A stretch of DNA of 64,000 nt from CAVOXO01 sp963700425 (lineage in GTDB: Bacteria; Actinomycetota; Acidimicrobiia; Acidimicrobiales; Microtrichaceae), in assembly GCA_963700425.1 (NCBI GenBank), contig CAVOXO010000002.1, positions 1 through 64,000 on the forward strand. The letters are read 5' to 3'. A program made the position numbers and the translations under genes. This document shows, piece by piece, positions 17,700 through 27,590 of this stretch (position 1 is the stretch's first letter; each line of letters starts with the position of its first letter). Below the pieces are notes generated by a model that searched no databases, had not been told where the DNA came from, and was given only the letters and a program-made list of their open reading frames with translations.

Positions 17700-19532
17700 T
17701 CGTAGCGGTCGTCGCTCGTTCCCCTGACGAACGCCGTCACCGTCGCACACGTGGACCCCGCCGCCGGGCCATGCGGGCGAACCGTGTAGGGCCCGACCGC
17801 GGCCGGCACGATGACCACCTCGGCGTAGTTCACCGGGTACGGCTCGAAGCGGCCGGTCGGGCTCTCCAACACCACCTGCTCGCCGGCCACGACGCACAGG
17901 ACATGGACCGTCCCGCCGGTGTGGCGCGGCACCGTGGTGTCGAACCAGTGCCGCCGGGTCTCGATGAACTCCAACTGGTGGAGACCGGTGCGTTCCTCCC
18001 GCCAGCCGTCCCCGGCGGCCAACGGCTCGACCCGGTTGATGAGGTTCTGTCGGACCCACTCCGTGGTGCGGTCCCAGCGGATGACCTCGCTGCCGTGGCG
18101 GAGATGGATCGGTCGTGGCCGACCGTCGAGGCCCATCCTCCCCCAGTCCCAGAGCTTGAAGGTGAACAGGTACGGCGTGGCCGAGATCTCGAGCACCATG
18201 CTGTCGGCTCCTGAGCAGTGCACCGTCCCGACCGGGATCAGGAAGTGGTCATGGGCTCGTGCCGGCCAACGGTTGGCGAACCGCTCGGCGTCGAAGGGCG
18301 GGCCGTCGGCCTGCGCGGCCCGGAGCGCGCCGAGCATCTCGTCGGGAACGACACCTTCGTGGAGCCCCAGGTACACGGTCGCCCCGGGTTCGGCATCGAG
18401 CAGGTAGTAGCTCTCGTCCTGGGTGTACTCCATCCCGAACGTGTCGCGGATGTAGGAGGTGTCCGGATGCACCTGGAAGGAGAGGTTGCCTCCTCCCATC
18501 GTGTCGAGGAAGTCGAAACGGATCGGGAACTCGGCCCCGAACCGACCGACGACCTCCTCCCCCAGCAGCTGGTGCGACCGGAACAGCACGACGTCGAGCG
18601 CAGGGAACTCCATGACGCAGTCGCCGAAGTCGAACAGGACGCTGTTCTCCTCGGGCACGCAGTTGAAGCACCAGCCGTAGTTGGCGGCGTCGGGGTCGAG
18701 CCCGCACACCTCTTTCATCCACTGGCCACCCCACGGCGCCGGATCGAAGAAGGGCACCGGGGTCCACGGGCTGGTCGCGGCCCTGGAGAGGCCTTCGGTC
18801 ACGGCAGCGGCCGGGGCGAGCTTCGGTTCGTTCGGATCGTTGAGATCGAGGAACACCTCGGCCCGCTCGAAGACCTCCCGCTTGTGCCGGTCAGCGACCC
18901 GCCAGTCGACGAACCAGGCTCGTTTGTACTGGGCCGGCCAGTCCTCGTGATGGTTGTCGGCACCGAGATTCGGGATCTGGTCGCCTCGGAACCGCTGCAC
19001 CAGCTCCCGCCTCGCCAGGTCCGCGTAGACGAGGAGGTCAGGATCACACAGCAACGCGGCCCCGGTCCCGTAGACCATGACCAGGCCGTCGCTTCACCGA
19101 TGTGACCTCGCGTCGGAGCCGGTCGACGGCCTCGGGAAGGAGGAAGTCCGACAGGCACAGGTCCGACACCCGGCCGAAGACCGGATCGTCGGTGACGTCG
19201 GGCGCCACCAGCTTGTCGATGGCGTCCGGCGGAGCGAAGGCCCCGGCGGTATGCACCAGGTGCTCCGCGCGGACCTCGCGGGCGAGCAGGTCCGCCGTGT
19301 CGTCGCCCACGCCCGGGTAGGTGTCCACCGCGAGCACGACCCGGCCGCCAGACGAGTTCAGGTGGGTGGCCAGCAGGGCGCGGAGCTCCTCGCCGATGGC
19401 GGGCCAGCCGACGCGACAGGAGCCGGCGTGGCCGGGGACGCGGACCCGGGGGAAGCGTCGGTAGGCGCTCCGTAGTGAGCGGGGCGGGAGCTCCGCCGGA
19501 CCGAGGGGATCGGTGGAGGGGCGGTCGGTCAC
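17696..19532 (-). pseudogene. Class I phosphomannose isomerase-like enzyme, one frameshift
   Basis: It starts with GTG 19532 (VTDRPSTDPLGPAELPP), overlapping the ROK stop. An N-terminal ~145-residue nucleoside-kinase-like segment (VVLAVDTYPGVGDDTADLLA, DDPVFGRVSDLCLSDFLLP) is shifted at about 19095 into SDGLVMVYGTGAALL and the isomerase part. The zinc ligands are visible: QVHPD, Glu in QDESYYLLDAEPGA, and His in PVGTVHCSG. It ends RGTSDDRYD with its TGA inside the terminal repeat of the adjacent IS remnant. It would interconvert hexose phosphates after the ROK kinase. Only one indel separates it from an intact ~610-residue gene. Confidence 0.75.
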
Positions 19533-20494
19533 AGGTAGGTCAGGTCCTCGGTCATGGCCACCGCGATCCCCAGGAGCGCGGCCGAGTTCGGATGCTGCGC
19601 GTGCACGACCTCGACCGCGCCGTAGCTCGTCCAGGCGTGCTCCTGGAGGTGGCGTGCCATGCGGGCCGGCAGGTCGGCTGCGCCGTGCCCCACTCCCCCA
19701 CCCACCACGATCCGTTGGGGCGCAAATGTGTGAACGAGCGAGACGGCCATCGCGTTCCAGACCGCGTAGGAGCGGTCGCGGAGCCGGATGGCCAGGTCGT
19801 CGCCCGCGGCCGCATGGGCGAACAGGGCCCGGTAGTCGATGACGGCCTCGGCCGCGAGCGCGCTCGATGGGAAGGCCGGGTCCTCCCGGGCGATGGAGGG
19901 CAGGGCCCAGGTGGACGCCTCGGCCTCGGCACAGCCGCGTCCGGGGCACGTGCAGGCACGACCGCCCACTTCGACGACCACGTGGCCGCCGAGCAGCCCG
20001 GCCTGATTCCCCCGTCCACGCAGTGGCCGTCCACCGAGGAGCACCGAACAGCCGATCCCGGTCCCCAGCAGCACCTGGACGACGTCGTCGGCACCCGACG
20101 CCGCGCCGTGGCGCCACTCGCCCAGCAGCGCGGCGTGCGCATCGTTCTCGAGGCGGACCGGAAGGCCGAAGGTGTCGCGGCCCCAGGCGCCGAAGTCGAA
20201 ATCCACGGCATCGGCGTACTTGCGGTTGGTGGACAGGACGCGCCCGGCCTCGGGATCGACGAGACCCGGGCAGACGACGCCGAGCCCGGCGCACGCGGCC
20301 GGGGAGAGTCCCACGTCGGCCGCCGCTTCGGCCAGGGTGGCTTCGAGGTCGGCCAGGTGGGCCGTGAGGCCCTCCTCCGCTCTGGCGTCCAAGGCCCGGA
20401 ACGAGAGAAGCCGGCCGCCCTCGACGACCCCGACCTTGATACGTCGACCTCCGAGATCGACCGCCAGGAGGGGTTGCTGGGGCGTCGCGCTCAT
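19529..20494 (-). CDS. ROK-family sugar kinase
   Basis: A 321-residue protein with the ASKHA/ROK pattern: phosphate-1 AVDLGGRRIKVGVV, GLGVVCPGLVDPEAG, catalytic region VRLENDAHAALLGEW, phosphate-2 VLLGTGIGCSVLLGG, the ROK signature GNQAGLLGGHVVVEVGG with the zinc cluster CTCPGRGCAEAEA, and IVVGGGVGHG. It probably phosphorylates a hexose released by the two glycosidases upstream. The stop overlaps the next gene's GTG (GTGA), giving coupling to the isomerase. Confidence 0.9.
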   Translation of the reverse strand: MSATPQQPLLAVDLGGRRIKVGVVEGGRLLSFRALDARAEEGLTAHLADLEATLAEAAADVGLSPAACAGLGVVCPGLVDPEAGRVLSTNRKYADAVDFDFGAWGRDTFGLPVRLENDAHAALLGEWRHGAASGADDVVQVLLGTGIGCSVLLGGRPLRGRGNQAGLLGGHVVVEVGGRACTCPGRGCAEAEASTWALPSIAREDPAFPSSALAAEAVIDYRALFAHAAAGDDLAIRLRDRSYAVWNAMAVSLVHTFAPQRIVVGGGVGHGAADLPARMARHLQEHAWTSYGAVEVVHAQHPNSAALLGIAVAMTEDLTYL

Positions 20495-20528
20495 CGCTCC
20501 AGTATCGGTCGGACGGCCGTGGATGGGG

Positions 20529-22592
20529 TCATTCCGGCTGGATCCGCAGTCCGTCGGACGACCGCACGATCCGCCACAGTTTCCCGGCGAATCGCACGTG
20601 GTGAAGGACGCCCTCGAAGCCGGTCACACCCAGGTCCGTGCAGGGGTTGTCGCTCCCGGCGAGGTCGGGACGGAATCCGAAGAGACCCGCGAGGACCGTC
20701 TCGGCGAAGGCCCCGCCGCCGGAGCCCTCCCGGAGGCACGCCCCGCGCTGCGCGATCCGGATGGGAGCATGCGGTGTCGCCCGCTGCGGGCCGTAGAGCT
20801 CATAGGCCTGGCCGAAGGGACCCTCGCGGGTGGCGGGCACCACGCGGTGCAGCAGGTCGAGCGCCGCCTCGGGTGCGCCCAGCAGCACCATGGCCTCTGC
20901 GGCCATCGCCGGCCAGGCCCCGAACGCGCCGAAGGGGCCGTGGTCGGGACGGTCCGACAGCTCGGCGGCGGGGTCGGCCAGCGACATGGCCCGCATCCAG
21001 GTATCGGTGAGGAGCTCGCGTTCGACGAAGGCGAGCATCTCCCGGCTGGTGTCGCCGTCGAGACGGTCGGCCATGAAGCGGGCTGTGGAGATGAAGTCAT
21101 AGCAGTGCCGAACGGTGCGGCGGGAGCCGTCCTGGTCGACGGCGACCCAGACGCCCTCGCCGGCGACGTAGCGGTCGAGTATCCGGGTGGCGAGGGAATC
21201 CGCGTCCGACCGCAACGCGTCGGCCTCGTCGCGCCGGCCGGTCCGCTCCAGCCAGCGGGCCAGCGCCCGCATCATCCACACGTTGGCGGCATTCAGCGAG
21301 GCAACCTCGTGGGTGTAGGTGGGCACGCACTCCAACAGGTTGTCGATGGTGCCGTAGTCGGCCAACCCGTCCCCGAGTGTGAGCAGCTTGCGCCAGGCCG
21401 TGGCCAGGTCTCCGAGGTGCCCGGCGACAGGGCGGCCCTCGATCAGCTCGTCGAGGAAGCCGACGTCGTCGGTGACCGCGACGTAGTCGTGGACCAGCTC
21501 GAACAGCGACATGTCGTTGGCCGCGTACCAGTAGCCGCGTGCGTAGCCGGGGAGGTACTGGCCGCCCCGGAAGGCCTTCGTGTCGAGGTTGAACACGGCG
21601 CCCCCGTGGGGGTCGATCCCGAGGAACAGTCGCAACTGCTCGCGCATGGCCCGGGGCTCCAGGAGCGCGAACAGGCGGGAGAACATCGACGTGTCCCAGA
21701 AGAAGACGTCGCCACGGTCCCGCTCACCGCTGGTGACGAACACCCGGTCGCAGAGCTCCAGGTCGGTCCGGTGAAGCACGAGCAGGGTCAGCAGCGAGGT
21801 GTAGTAGAGCCTGGCCACCGCAGTGTCGCCGGTTTCGAGGATGGGGGCGTTGCCCGAGAAGTGACCGTTCCCGGGCGTGAACATCTCCCGCCAACGCGTC
21901 CGCCAGCGGTCTCCGGTGGCCTGCCACACTGCGTCGAATCCGGCCTCCCACCGCAGCGCCCGCTCGTGGACCTCCTCCGCGTCCGCACCTTCGGCCTGCA
22001 CGAGGCGGATGACGACCTCGCCACCGGGCTCGACCATCGGCCTCCAGCCCAGGGAGATGGTCTCTCCTCGGTGCTCGATCACCTCGGGGGGCGTTGCAGC
22101 AGCGGTCACGAGGAGGTCCTGGACCGGGTCGTCGAGCACCACGGCGGGATTCGGGGTGTCAAGGGCCAACTCACCTGGTGCCTGCAGGTCGAGGTCGAGC
22201 CTGCGGCGGGTCCCCGCCTCGTTCCGCACCCCGATCTCGTAGAGCAGCCCGGACTCCTCGAAGACCAGGCGGGCGGTGGTGGTCACCTCCCAGTCGCGCA
22301 CGACGGTTCGACGCACCGCCTGGTACGGGAACCAGCGACAGACGCTGGTGTCGACCGCGGTGCCGTCGACCAGCAGGGCCAGGCGGGGATACGAGCGGTA
22401 CACGATGAAGCGTGGCCCTGAGCCCTGGAAGAGCTGGCTCTCCCGGGTCCAGAAGTGGATGCCCAGGAGATCCGGAGCGCACACCGCCATCTGGTGGAAG
22501 TTGTGCAGAGACGGCAGGTGGGCGAGGTCGTCGACGTCGAGCCAGTCGCTGGCCAACTGGTCGAGCTCAGGGACGAAGTCGAGCGGCTCCAT
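20529..22592 (-). CDS. (Alpha/alpha)6-barrel glycoside hydrolase, family not assigned
   Basis: A 687-residue protein. The N-terminal ~230 residues are beta-rich (LLGIHFWTRESQLFQ, PRFIVYRSYPRLALLVDGT). The catalytic part has six-hairpin glycosidase features: DRGDVFFWDTSMFSRLFAL, LRLFLGIDPHGGAVFNLDTK, GYWYAANDMSLFELVHDYV, TIDNLLECVPTYTHEVASLN, and GPFGAFGAWPAMAAEAMVLLG. Asp and Glu in WDTSMF and LLECVP are candidate acids. No secretion signal is seen, so it is probably cytoplasmic. It sits between the alpha-L-rhamnosidase and the ROK kinase. GH63/GH37-like or GH78-like are possible; the sequence alone does not decide. Confidence 0.75.
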   Translation of the reverse strand: MEPLDFVPELDQLASDWLDVDDLAHLPSLHNFHQMAVCAPDLLGIHFWTRESQLFQGSGPRFIVYRSYPRLALLVDGTAVDTSVCRWFPYQAVRRTVVRDWEVTTTARLVFEESGLLYEIGVRNEAGTRRRLDLDLQAPGELALDTPNPAVVLDDPVQDLLVTAAATPPEVIEHRGETISLGWRPMVEPGGEVVIRLVQAEGADAEEVHERALRWEAGFDAVWQATGDRWRTRWREMFTPGNGHFSGNAPILETGDTAVARLYYTSLLTLLVLHRTDLELCDRVFVTSGERDRGDVFFWDTSMFSRLFALLEPRAMREQLRLFLGIDPHGGAVFNLDTKAFRGGQYLPGYARGYWYAANDMSLFELVHDYVAVTDDVGFLDELIEGRPVAGHLGDLATAWRKLLTLGDGLADYGTIDNLLECVPTYTHEVASLNAANVWMMRALARWLERTGRRDEADALRSDADSLATRILDRYVAGEGVWVAVDQDGSRRTVRHCYDFISTARFMADRLDGDTSREMLAFVERELLTDTWMRAMSLADPAAELSDRPDHGPFGAFGAWPAMAAEAMVLLGAPEAALDLLHRVVPATREGPFGQAYELYGPQRATPHAPIRIAQRGACLREGSGGGAFAETVLAGLFGFRPDLAGSDNPCTDLGVTGFEGVLHHVRFAGKLWRIVRSSDGLRIQPE

Positions 22593-22693
22593 GGGTGGTT
22601 GCGGTCACCCGCGGTGTGTGGAGACCGCATCCAGAGTCGGCACGGCCAGACGATAGCGTCCGCTCGCCCCGGCAACCTCCCGCCCAGGTCACG

Positions 22694-25078
22694 TCACTGG
22701 ACGCTGGCAGCGGGCGGGGAGGACCAGGTCCGGTGATCGGTACCGGCCTCCAACTCACGCCGGGACCCGTCGGGCAGGAGCAGCTCCGCGGTGGTGCCGG
22801 CGGGGACGGTCACGCGGATGGATCCCTGTGCGCCGCGGAGCGTCCACTCGACCTCGATGCGGCCGAAGGGTGACTCGTGGTGGACCCGGGCCCATGTGAT
22901 GCCACCGCCCGGCATGGGAGCGACCCGGAAACGGCGGTAGCCGGGCTCGACGATCTGGAGGCCGGCGACGTACTCGTGCAGGAAGCCGATGACGGTGCCC
23001 TTGCTGAAGTGGTTGAGGGAGGCGTGGGGGCGACCCTCGGCGTCGACACCTCCCCACTCCTCCCACACGGTGGTGGCACCACGCTCCAGCATCACGAGCC
23101 ACCCGGGCTCGCCCTCCTGGAACAACAGGTCGTAGGCGACATCGATGTGGCCGTGCGAGGCCAGGACTCCCAGGAGGTACGGGGTCGTGAGGAAGCCTGT
23201 TCCGGGGTGGTTCCCGGCGTCACCGACGAGCTCGGCCAAGTGGGCCGCGGCGGCCGAGCGGAGGTGGTCGGGCACGAGACCGAAGTGGAGGGCCCGCGCG
23301 TAGGTCGCCTGGGTTGGCGGGGTCATGGCGCCGTCCCCGTCGAGGACCTCGGCTCGCCAGGCGTCGGCGGATCGGGCCGAGATCGAGGAGTAGCGCTCGG
23401 CATCTTCGGTGTGGCCCAGGATCCGGGCCATCTGCGCCAACTGACCCGACGAGCGTGACAGGTAGGCCGTGGCGACCGAGGCGTGGTCGGCCACCGTCGC
23501 CTTCGCGATCGCCGCCTCCACGTCCTCGCCGGGTTCGAGCCACTCCCCGTAGTGCCACCCGGTGTCCCACAGGTACTTCTCGTGCGCCGCGGGCTCGGGG
23601 GACCGCTCGACCCGGGAGGGGTGCCGGCCCGATGCGGCGGCGACGACGGCGTAGTCCACCCACCGTCGAGCGGATTCGTACTGCTCCGACAGCACCGTGG
23701 CGTCACCTCGAACGCGGTAGAGGGTCCAAGGCACGTGCACGGCTGCGTCGCCCCACCCAGCGGAGCCTTCGGTGAGCGGCCAGATGGCGGGGAATCGGTC
23801 GTCGCCGGGATGCGATTCGGGGACGAGGTTCCCGACCCTGCCGTCCGGCCGCTGGTCGGCGGCGAGATCACGGAGCCACTTCTGGGAGAACCCGTAGACG
23901 TCGTAGAGGAACGACGCCGTCTCCACACGAACCAACCAGTCGCCCGTCCAGCCCGCTCGTTCCCGCGTGGGGCAGTCGGTCGGGATGTCACAGACGTTGC
24001 CGCGCAGGCTCCACTCGCTGATCCGGTGCAGGGCGTTGATCCGCTCGTCGGAGCACTCGAAGCCGCCGACCCGATCGAGATCCGTGTGCACCACCACAGC
24101 CGTGACATCGTCGGTGTCCACACCTTCGAGGTCCCCCTCGACCCGCACGTACTGGAAGCCCTTCGTGCTGTGCCGGGGCTCGAACGCCTCACCCGGACGG
24201 CCGGCCGATACGACCGTGTCCGTCTGGAAGGACGGGACCACGCCGGGGTCGCGGAAATCCGGGGGGTTGATGTGGTCCTGGGTCACGTCGCCGGCGGGAT
24301 CGAGCCACTCGCCGTAGGTCAGGGTGACCGAGGTACCGGCCGGGCCGAGCCGCGTCAGGCGTACCCAACCGCAGATGTTCTGTCCGACGTCGACGACCCA
24401 ACGATCCTGCGCCAACTGCCGAACCGAGACGGGACGCAGCTCCTCGATCCGCCGGACCGCAGGCGCAGCGGAGGTCACGAGCGTCTCCCCGGTCGACTCC
24501 TCCACCCGGACCGCCGACCAGGTGTCCAACTGGTTCCAGGACCGGCGCTGCCGGAGGTCGTGGACCTCGCCGGCGATGAGATCGGCCGCGAGGATGTGAC
24601 TCGACGTCGAGCGCCACGACCCGTCGCTGACGACGACGAGGGTGCTGCCGTTGTCGAAGGTGACCTCCAGGCGCGCCAACAGCGCCGTGGTGGCCCCGTA
24701 GTCGTTGGCCCGGCGGGGCCCGCTGTTCTGACCTCGCCACCATCCGTCGCTGAGCAGGGCCCCGACGACGTTGTCGCCTGGAACCACCAGGTCGGTCACC
24801 GTGAACGTCTGGACCTGGAGCCGAGACCGGTACGCGGTCCAACCCGGCGTCAGCTCGGCGTCACCCACCCGCTCGCCGTTCACGAACGCCTCGTACAGGC
24901 CGTGAGCCGTTACGTGGAGCACCGCCTCGAGGACCTGGCCGTCGACGGTGAAGGAGCGGGCGAGCTGGTAGGCCGGACGGTGACGGTCAGGGCCACCGTC
25001 CGGTTCGGCCGGGCCGATCCAGGTCGCACCAAGGTCGAGCGCGCGAGCGTTCCTGGCCGGCGATCGAGGGCAGATCAT
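22694..25078 (-). CDS. Alpha-L-rhamnosidase (GH78-type)
   Basis: A 794-residue protein from ATG 25078. Domain order fits GH78: N-terminal beta-sandwich (YQLARSFTVDGQVLEAVLHV), the accessory domain WWRGQNSGPRRANDYGAT, the conserved WVVDVGQNICGWVRL, then the (alpha/alpha)6 catalytic domain with the acid in CDIPTDCPTRERAGWTGDW near residue 370 and the base region VWEEWGGVDAEGRPHASLNH near 675, and a C-terminal beta domain. It lacks a signal peptide. It is the first gene of the operon with the second glycosidase, ROK kinase and isomerase, so imported rhamnosylated sugars are the likely substrate. Confidence 0.9.
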   Translation of the reverse strand: MICPRSPARNARALDLGATWIGPAEPDGGPDRHRPAYQLARSFTVDGQVLEAVLHVTAHGLYEAFVNGERVGDAELTPGWTAYRSRLQVQTFTVTDLVVPGDNVVGALLSDGWWRGQNSGPRRANDYGATTALLARLEVTFDNGSTLVVVSDGSWRSTSSHILAADLIAGEVHDLRQRRSWNQLDTWSAVRVEESTGETLVTSAAPAVRRIEELRPVSVRQLAQDRWVVDVGQNICGWVRLTRLGPAGTSVTLTYGEWLDPAGDVTQDHINPPDFRDPGVVPSFQTDTVVSAGRPGEAFEPRHSTKGFQYVRVEGDLEGVDTDDVTAVVVHTDLDRVGGFECSDERINALHRISEWSLRGNVCDIPTDCPTRERAGWTGDWLVRVETASFLYDVYGFSQKWLRDLAADQRPDGRVGNLVPESHPGDDRFPAIWPLTEGSAGWGDAAVHVPWTLYRVRGDATVLSEQYESARRWVDYAVVAAASGRHPSRVERSPEPAAHEKYLWDTGWHYGEWLEPGEDVEAAIAKATVADHASVATAYLSRSSGQLAQMARILGHTEDAERYSSISARSADAWRAEVLDGDGAMTPPTQATYARALHFGLVPDHLRSAAAAHLAELVGDAGNHPGTGFLTTPYLLGVLASHGHIDVAYDLLFQEGEPGWLVMLERGATTVWEEWGGVDAEGRPHASLNHFSKGTVIGFLHEYVAGLQIVEPGYRRFRVAPMPGGGITWARVHHESPFGRIEVEWTLRGAQGSIRVTVPAGTTAELLLPDGSRRELEAGTDHRTWSSPPAASVQ

Positions 25079-25142
25079 CGTGCCACTGATGCGGCGTCCG
25101 GATGTGTGCGATCCATCCTGCTGGTCAGGGCCGACACCGTTC

Positions 25143-25584
25143 TCACTGAAGGAGCCGGACAAAGCAGTAGACACCTTCGAGAATTCCGAAAGCGGGGAAC
25201 ATGCCCCACTTGACGACCCAGTAAGTGGCTGTGGGTTCGCGGAACCCGAGGTCGCGGTCCCAGATGAACATCGGAATCGCGGTGTACCAGAACGGCACCG
25301 AGGCAACCAGAGCCAACAGGAATCCCCAGCGGTCTCCGAGCAGCATGCCGATGCTTCCGGCGATCTGCAGTGGCGCCCAGAACAGCGACATCCGCCCAGG
25401 CGTAACCCTGGTTGAACGCGAAGTAGGCCGTTGACTCGTCGGTCGGAGGGCTACCGCCGTAGACGTTCTCGATGGTCCAATCGGCGCGGGGTCTGAGGAC
25501 AGCGACCAACTGCAGTCCGCCGAGGAGTCCAATCAACGCCAGACCGGCGACGGCCACGATCCAGGTCAGTGCAGTGACTTCCAT
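25143..25584 (-). pseudogene. Small membrane protein, one frameshift
   Basis: It starts MEVTALTWIVAVAGLALIGL and continues through ADWTIENVYGGSPPTDESTA. Near 25390 the frame shifts to SLFWAPLQIAGSIGMLLGD and WGFLLALVASVPFWYTAIPM, ending GVYCFVRLLQ. About 146 residues with four helices if repaired. No family is recognised. It forms a cluster with two more small membrane genes on the same strand. Confidence 0.6.
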
Positions 25585-25597
25585 GACTGGCGCCCTT

Positions 25598-26050
25598 TCA
25601 GTTCACGAACATCATCGTGGAGCCGGCAGCGCCACGACAGCGGCGAACGATGGTGATCAGGCCCATGACACCCCAGATCGTCAGGAACGCCAGGCCGACG
25701 GTGACGCTGCCGGAAGTGCCGATTCGCAGATTACGGCTCCGCAGGTCCAGACGAGTGGAGATGCCCCGTCCGGCGAAGTAGAGGTACATGCCGCCACCGA
25801 TGAGCCCGAAGTAGGCCCACGTCGGGTCGTCCATGACGAGCAGGACACCGGCAACCACCATCGTCCACAACGTGAACGTGTCCCACCGTGCCTCGCCACG
25901 ACCATCGGCGAAGAACGCGGGATCGACGGTGTCCTCGGCTTCCATGAGTCCCAGCCTCACTCCAGTCGACGGAGCCAACCAGGAGATCGCCTGGCCACCC
26001 CAGCACAGCAGCGACAACAGAGCGACCAGGATGCCCCACGCGATTCCCAT
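25598..26050 (-). CDS. Small membrane protein, four predicted helices
   Basis: A 150-residue protein with helices around residues 2-24 (GIAWGILVALLSLLCWGGQA), 58-74, 78-94 and 112-135. A soluble loop between helices 1 and 2 is acidic (MEAEDTVDPAFFADGRGEAR). No catalytic motif is visible. It is 13 bp upstream of the previous membrane gene and 18 bp downstream of the next one, so the three are probably cotranscribed. Confidence 0.65.
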   Translation of the reverse strand: MGIAWGILVALLSLLCWGGQAISWLAPSTGVRLGLMEAEDTVDPAFFADGRGEARWDTFTLWTMVVAGVLLVMDDPTWAYFGLIGGGMYLYFAGRGISTRLDLRSRNLRIGTSGSVTVGLAFLTIWGVMGLITIVRRCRGAAGSTMMFVN

Positions 26051-26068
26051 GTCGGGGGTTCCCTTCGT

Positions 26069-26359
26069 TCAGGCGGCACGGCCGCGCGAGCGATCCATAC
26101 GCGACCTACGGATCAGCGACCAGATCGAGTTGTCGTCGCGGCGCAGCAACAGAACACCCTGAAGCGCCGCGAGTACGACGTTGGTGATCAGGTAGGGCCA
26201 GGCCAGGAAGGGCAGGATCGCTATCATCCACAGCAAAGACGCGGCGACCCCGACGTCGACCCAGATGCCCCGGTTCAAGATGGCCAGTCCGAGCAGGACT
26301 TCGAACACCACGATGAGAACCATGAGCGGCCGATCGTTTGGCATGAACACATCGCGCAT
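26069..26359 (-). CDS. Small membrane protein (DoxX-like?), start uncertain
   Basis: From ATG 26359 it is 96 residues with three helices (PLMVLIVVFEVLLGLAILN, then GVAASLLWMIAILPFLAW and YLITNVVLAALQGVLLLR). The same frame stays open upstream to 26500 and reads convincingly as protein (GGFYLAAAVFNARYTLPKAG), but no normal start codon is present there. A frameshift near 26490 or an unusual start is likely. The helix spacing resembles DoxX-type proteins, but this is a weak match. It is the first gene of the three-gene membrane cluster. Confidence 0.5.
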   Translation of the reverse strand: MRDVFMPNDRPLMVLIVVFEVLLGLAILNRGIWVDVGVAASLLWMIAILPFLAWPYLITNVVLAALQGVLLLRRDDNSIWSLIRRSRMDRSRGRAA

Positions 26360-26503
26360 GAAGTCCTCGAGAATCGGGAACCAAGCGCCGTCGGCGTAGC
26401 CGTCGAGTAGATGCGGCTCACCCGCTTTCGGCAGGGTGTACCGCGCGTTGAATACGGCGGCGGCCAGATAGAAACCTCCGACAACACCACGGCAAGTGTT
26501 TCA

Positions 26504-26812
26504 CCCCGTCCCCGCGACAGGCCGGTCCTCAGCCCACAACATGCCGGCCGGTTCTTCCGCTGTCGCGGGATGACGATGTTCGGCAAAGACCGCCGCGATG
26601 CCAGACAACACATAACAATCACCCTTGCCGATCGGTCGACCACTCGCTGGAGTCGTGCGCACTGCAAGGATGGCACCGAGTGACGCGCATATGCCAGTGT
26701 CTATCGACCGGCGTCCGTCGCCCGTACTGGTGACAGTCCGAACGGCTCACCTGTCCCTCTGAGATGGGGCGTACCGGATCGCCTATCGACAGAATCGACG
26801 AACGGAGAGCAG
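26504..26812. other. Intergenic stretch between divergent membrane-protein genes
   Basis: No supported gene. It holds the start regions of the minus-strand membrane cluster and of the plus-strand gene at 26813, which has CGGAGAGCAG just before its ATG. Confidence 0.5.
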
Positions 26813-27505
26813 ATGGAACACGACCGCTTCCAGAAAGCCGGGGGAATCGCGGCGCTTGTCGCTGCAGTGACTGTGGTGGTCGGTATCGGCATGTTCGCGA
26901 CCCTGCTGACCGACTACACGACCGGCGATCCAGATGCGGCCGAGTCCGTGGCCTTCCTGGTCGACAATGAGGCCACGCTGTACATCTGGAACCTCATCAC
27001 CCTCCTCCTGTTCGCAGTTGCTCTTGTTCCGCTGGCTCTGGCACTGCACCAACGACTGAAGATCGGTGCGACGGGAGTCGCACAGACCGCGACCGCGTTC
27101 GGGCTGATCTGGTCAGGCCTGCTTCTTGCTTCGGGCATGGTGATCAACGTCGGCTACGGGGCAGTTGTCGATCTGTTCGACACGAACCCCCAGCAGGCGG
27201 AGTCGCTGTGGTCGGCGATCGACTCCGTCGGAAGCGGGTTGGGCGGCACGATGGAGATCGCCGGTGGGCTTTGGGTCCTGCTGGTGAGTTGGGCCGCTCT
27301 GCGGGCAGGAGTGTTCCCGAAAGCACTGAACTATCTCGGCTTGGTGATGGCCGCGTCCGCTCTCGTCACGATCGTCCCCGCCCTCGAAGACGTGGCAATC
27401 GTCTTCGGGCTGGGTCTCATCGTGTGGTTGTCGTGGATGGGGATCATCATGTTGCGTGAGACTCCGCCGACCTCGGCAAACGATCGGGCCGCGCCGGCGA
27501 TCTAG
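26813..27505 (+). CDS. DUF4386-like membrane protein
   Basis: A 230-residue protein with six hydrophobic helices. It starts MEHDRFQKAGGIAALVAAVT and contains IWNLITLLLFAVALVPLALA, AFGLIWSGLLLASGMVINVG, and GGLWVLLVSWAALRAGVFPK before the last two helices. The loop EATLYIWNL and the KALNYLGL motif are typical of DUF4386-type proteins, whose function is unknown. A purine-rich GGAGAG lies eight bases before the ATG. It is intact and stands alone upstream of an IS copy. Confidence 0.7.
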   Translation: MEHDRFQKAGGIAALVAAVTVVVGIGMFATLLTDYTTGDPDAAESVAFLVDNEATLYIWNLITLLLFAVALVPLALALHQRLKIGATGVAQTATAFGLIWSGLLLASGMVINVGYGAVVDLFDTNPQQAESLWSAIDSVGSGLGGTMEIAGGLWVLLVSWAALRAGVFPKALNYLGLVMAASALVTIVPALEDVAIVFGLGLIVWLSWMGIIMLRETPPTSANDRAAPAI

Positions 27506-27590
27506 GCATACACACGGGCATCGAATGGGCGGTGGGTCCGGTCGATGACCGAGTCAACACATGACGACTACAGATTCGTCGCGAGCAGAG

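Noticed and set aside
20172..22421. A 749-codon open frame on the plus strand
   Set aside because: Antisense of the 687-residue glycosidase and the ROK kinase; no domain features.
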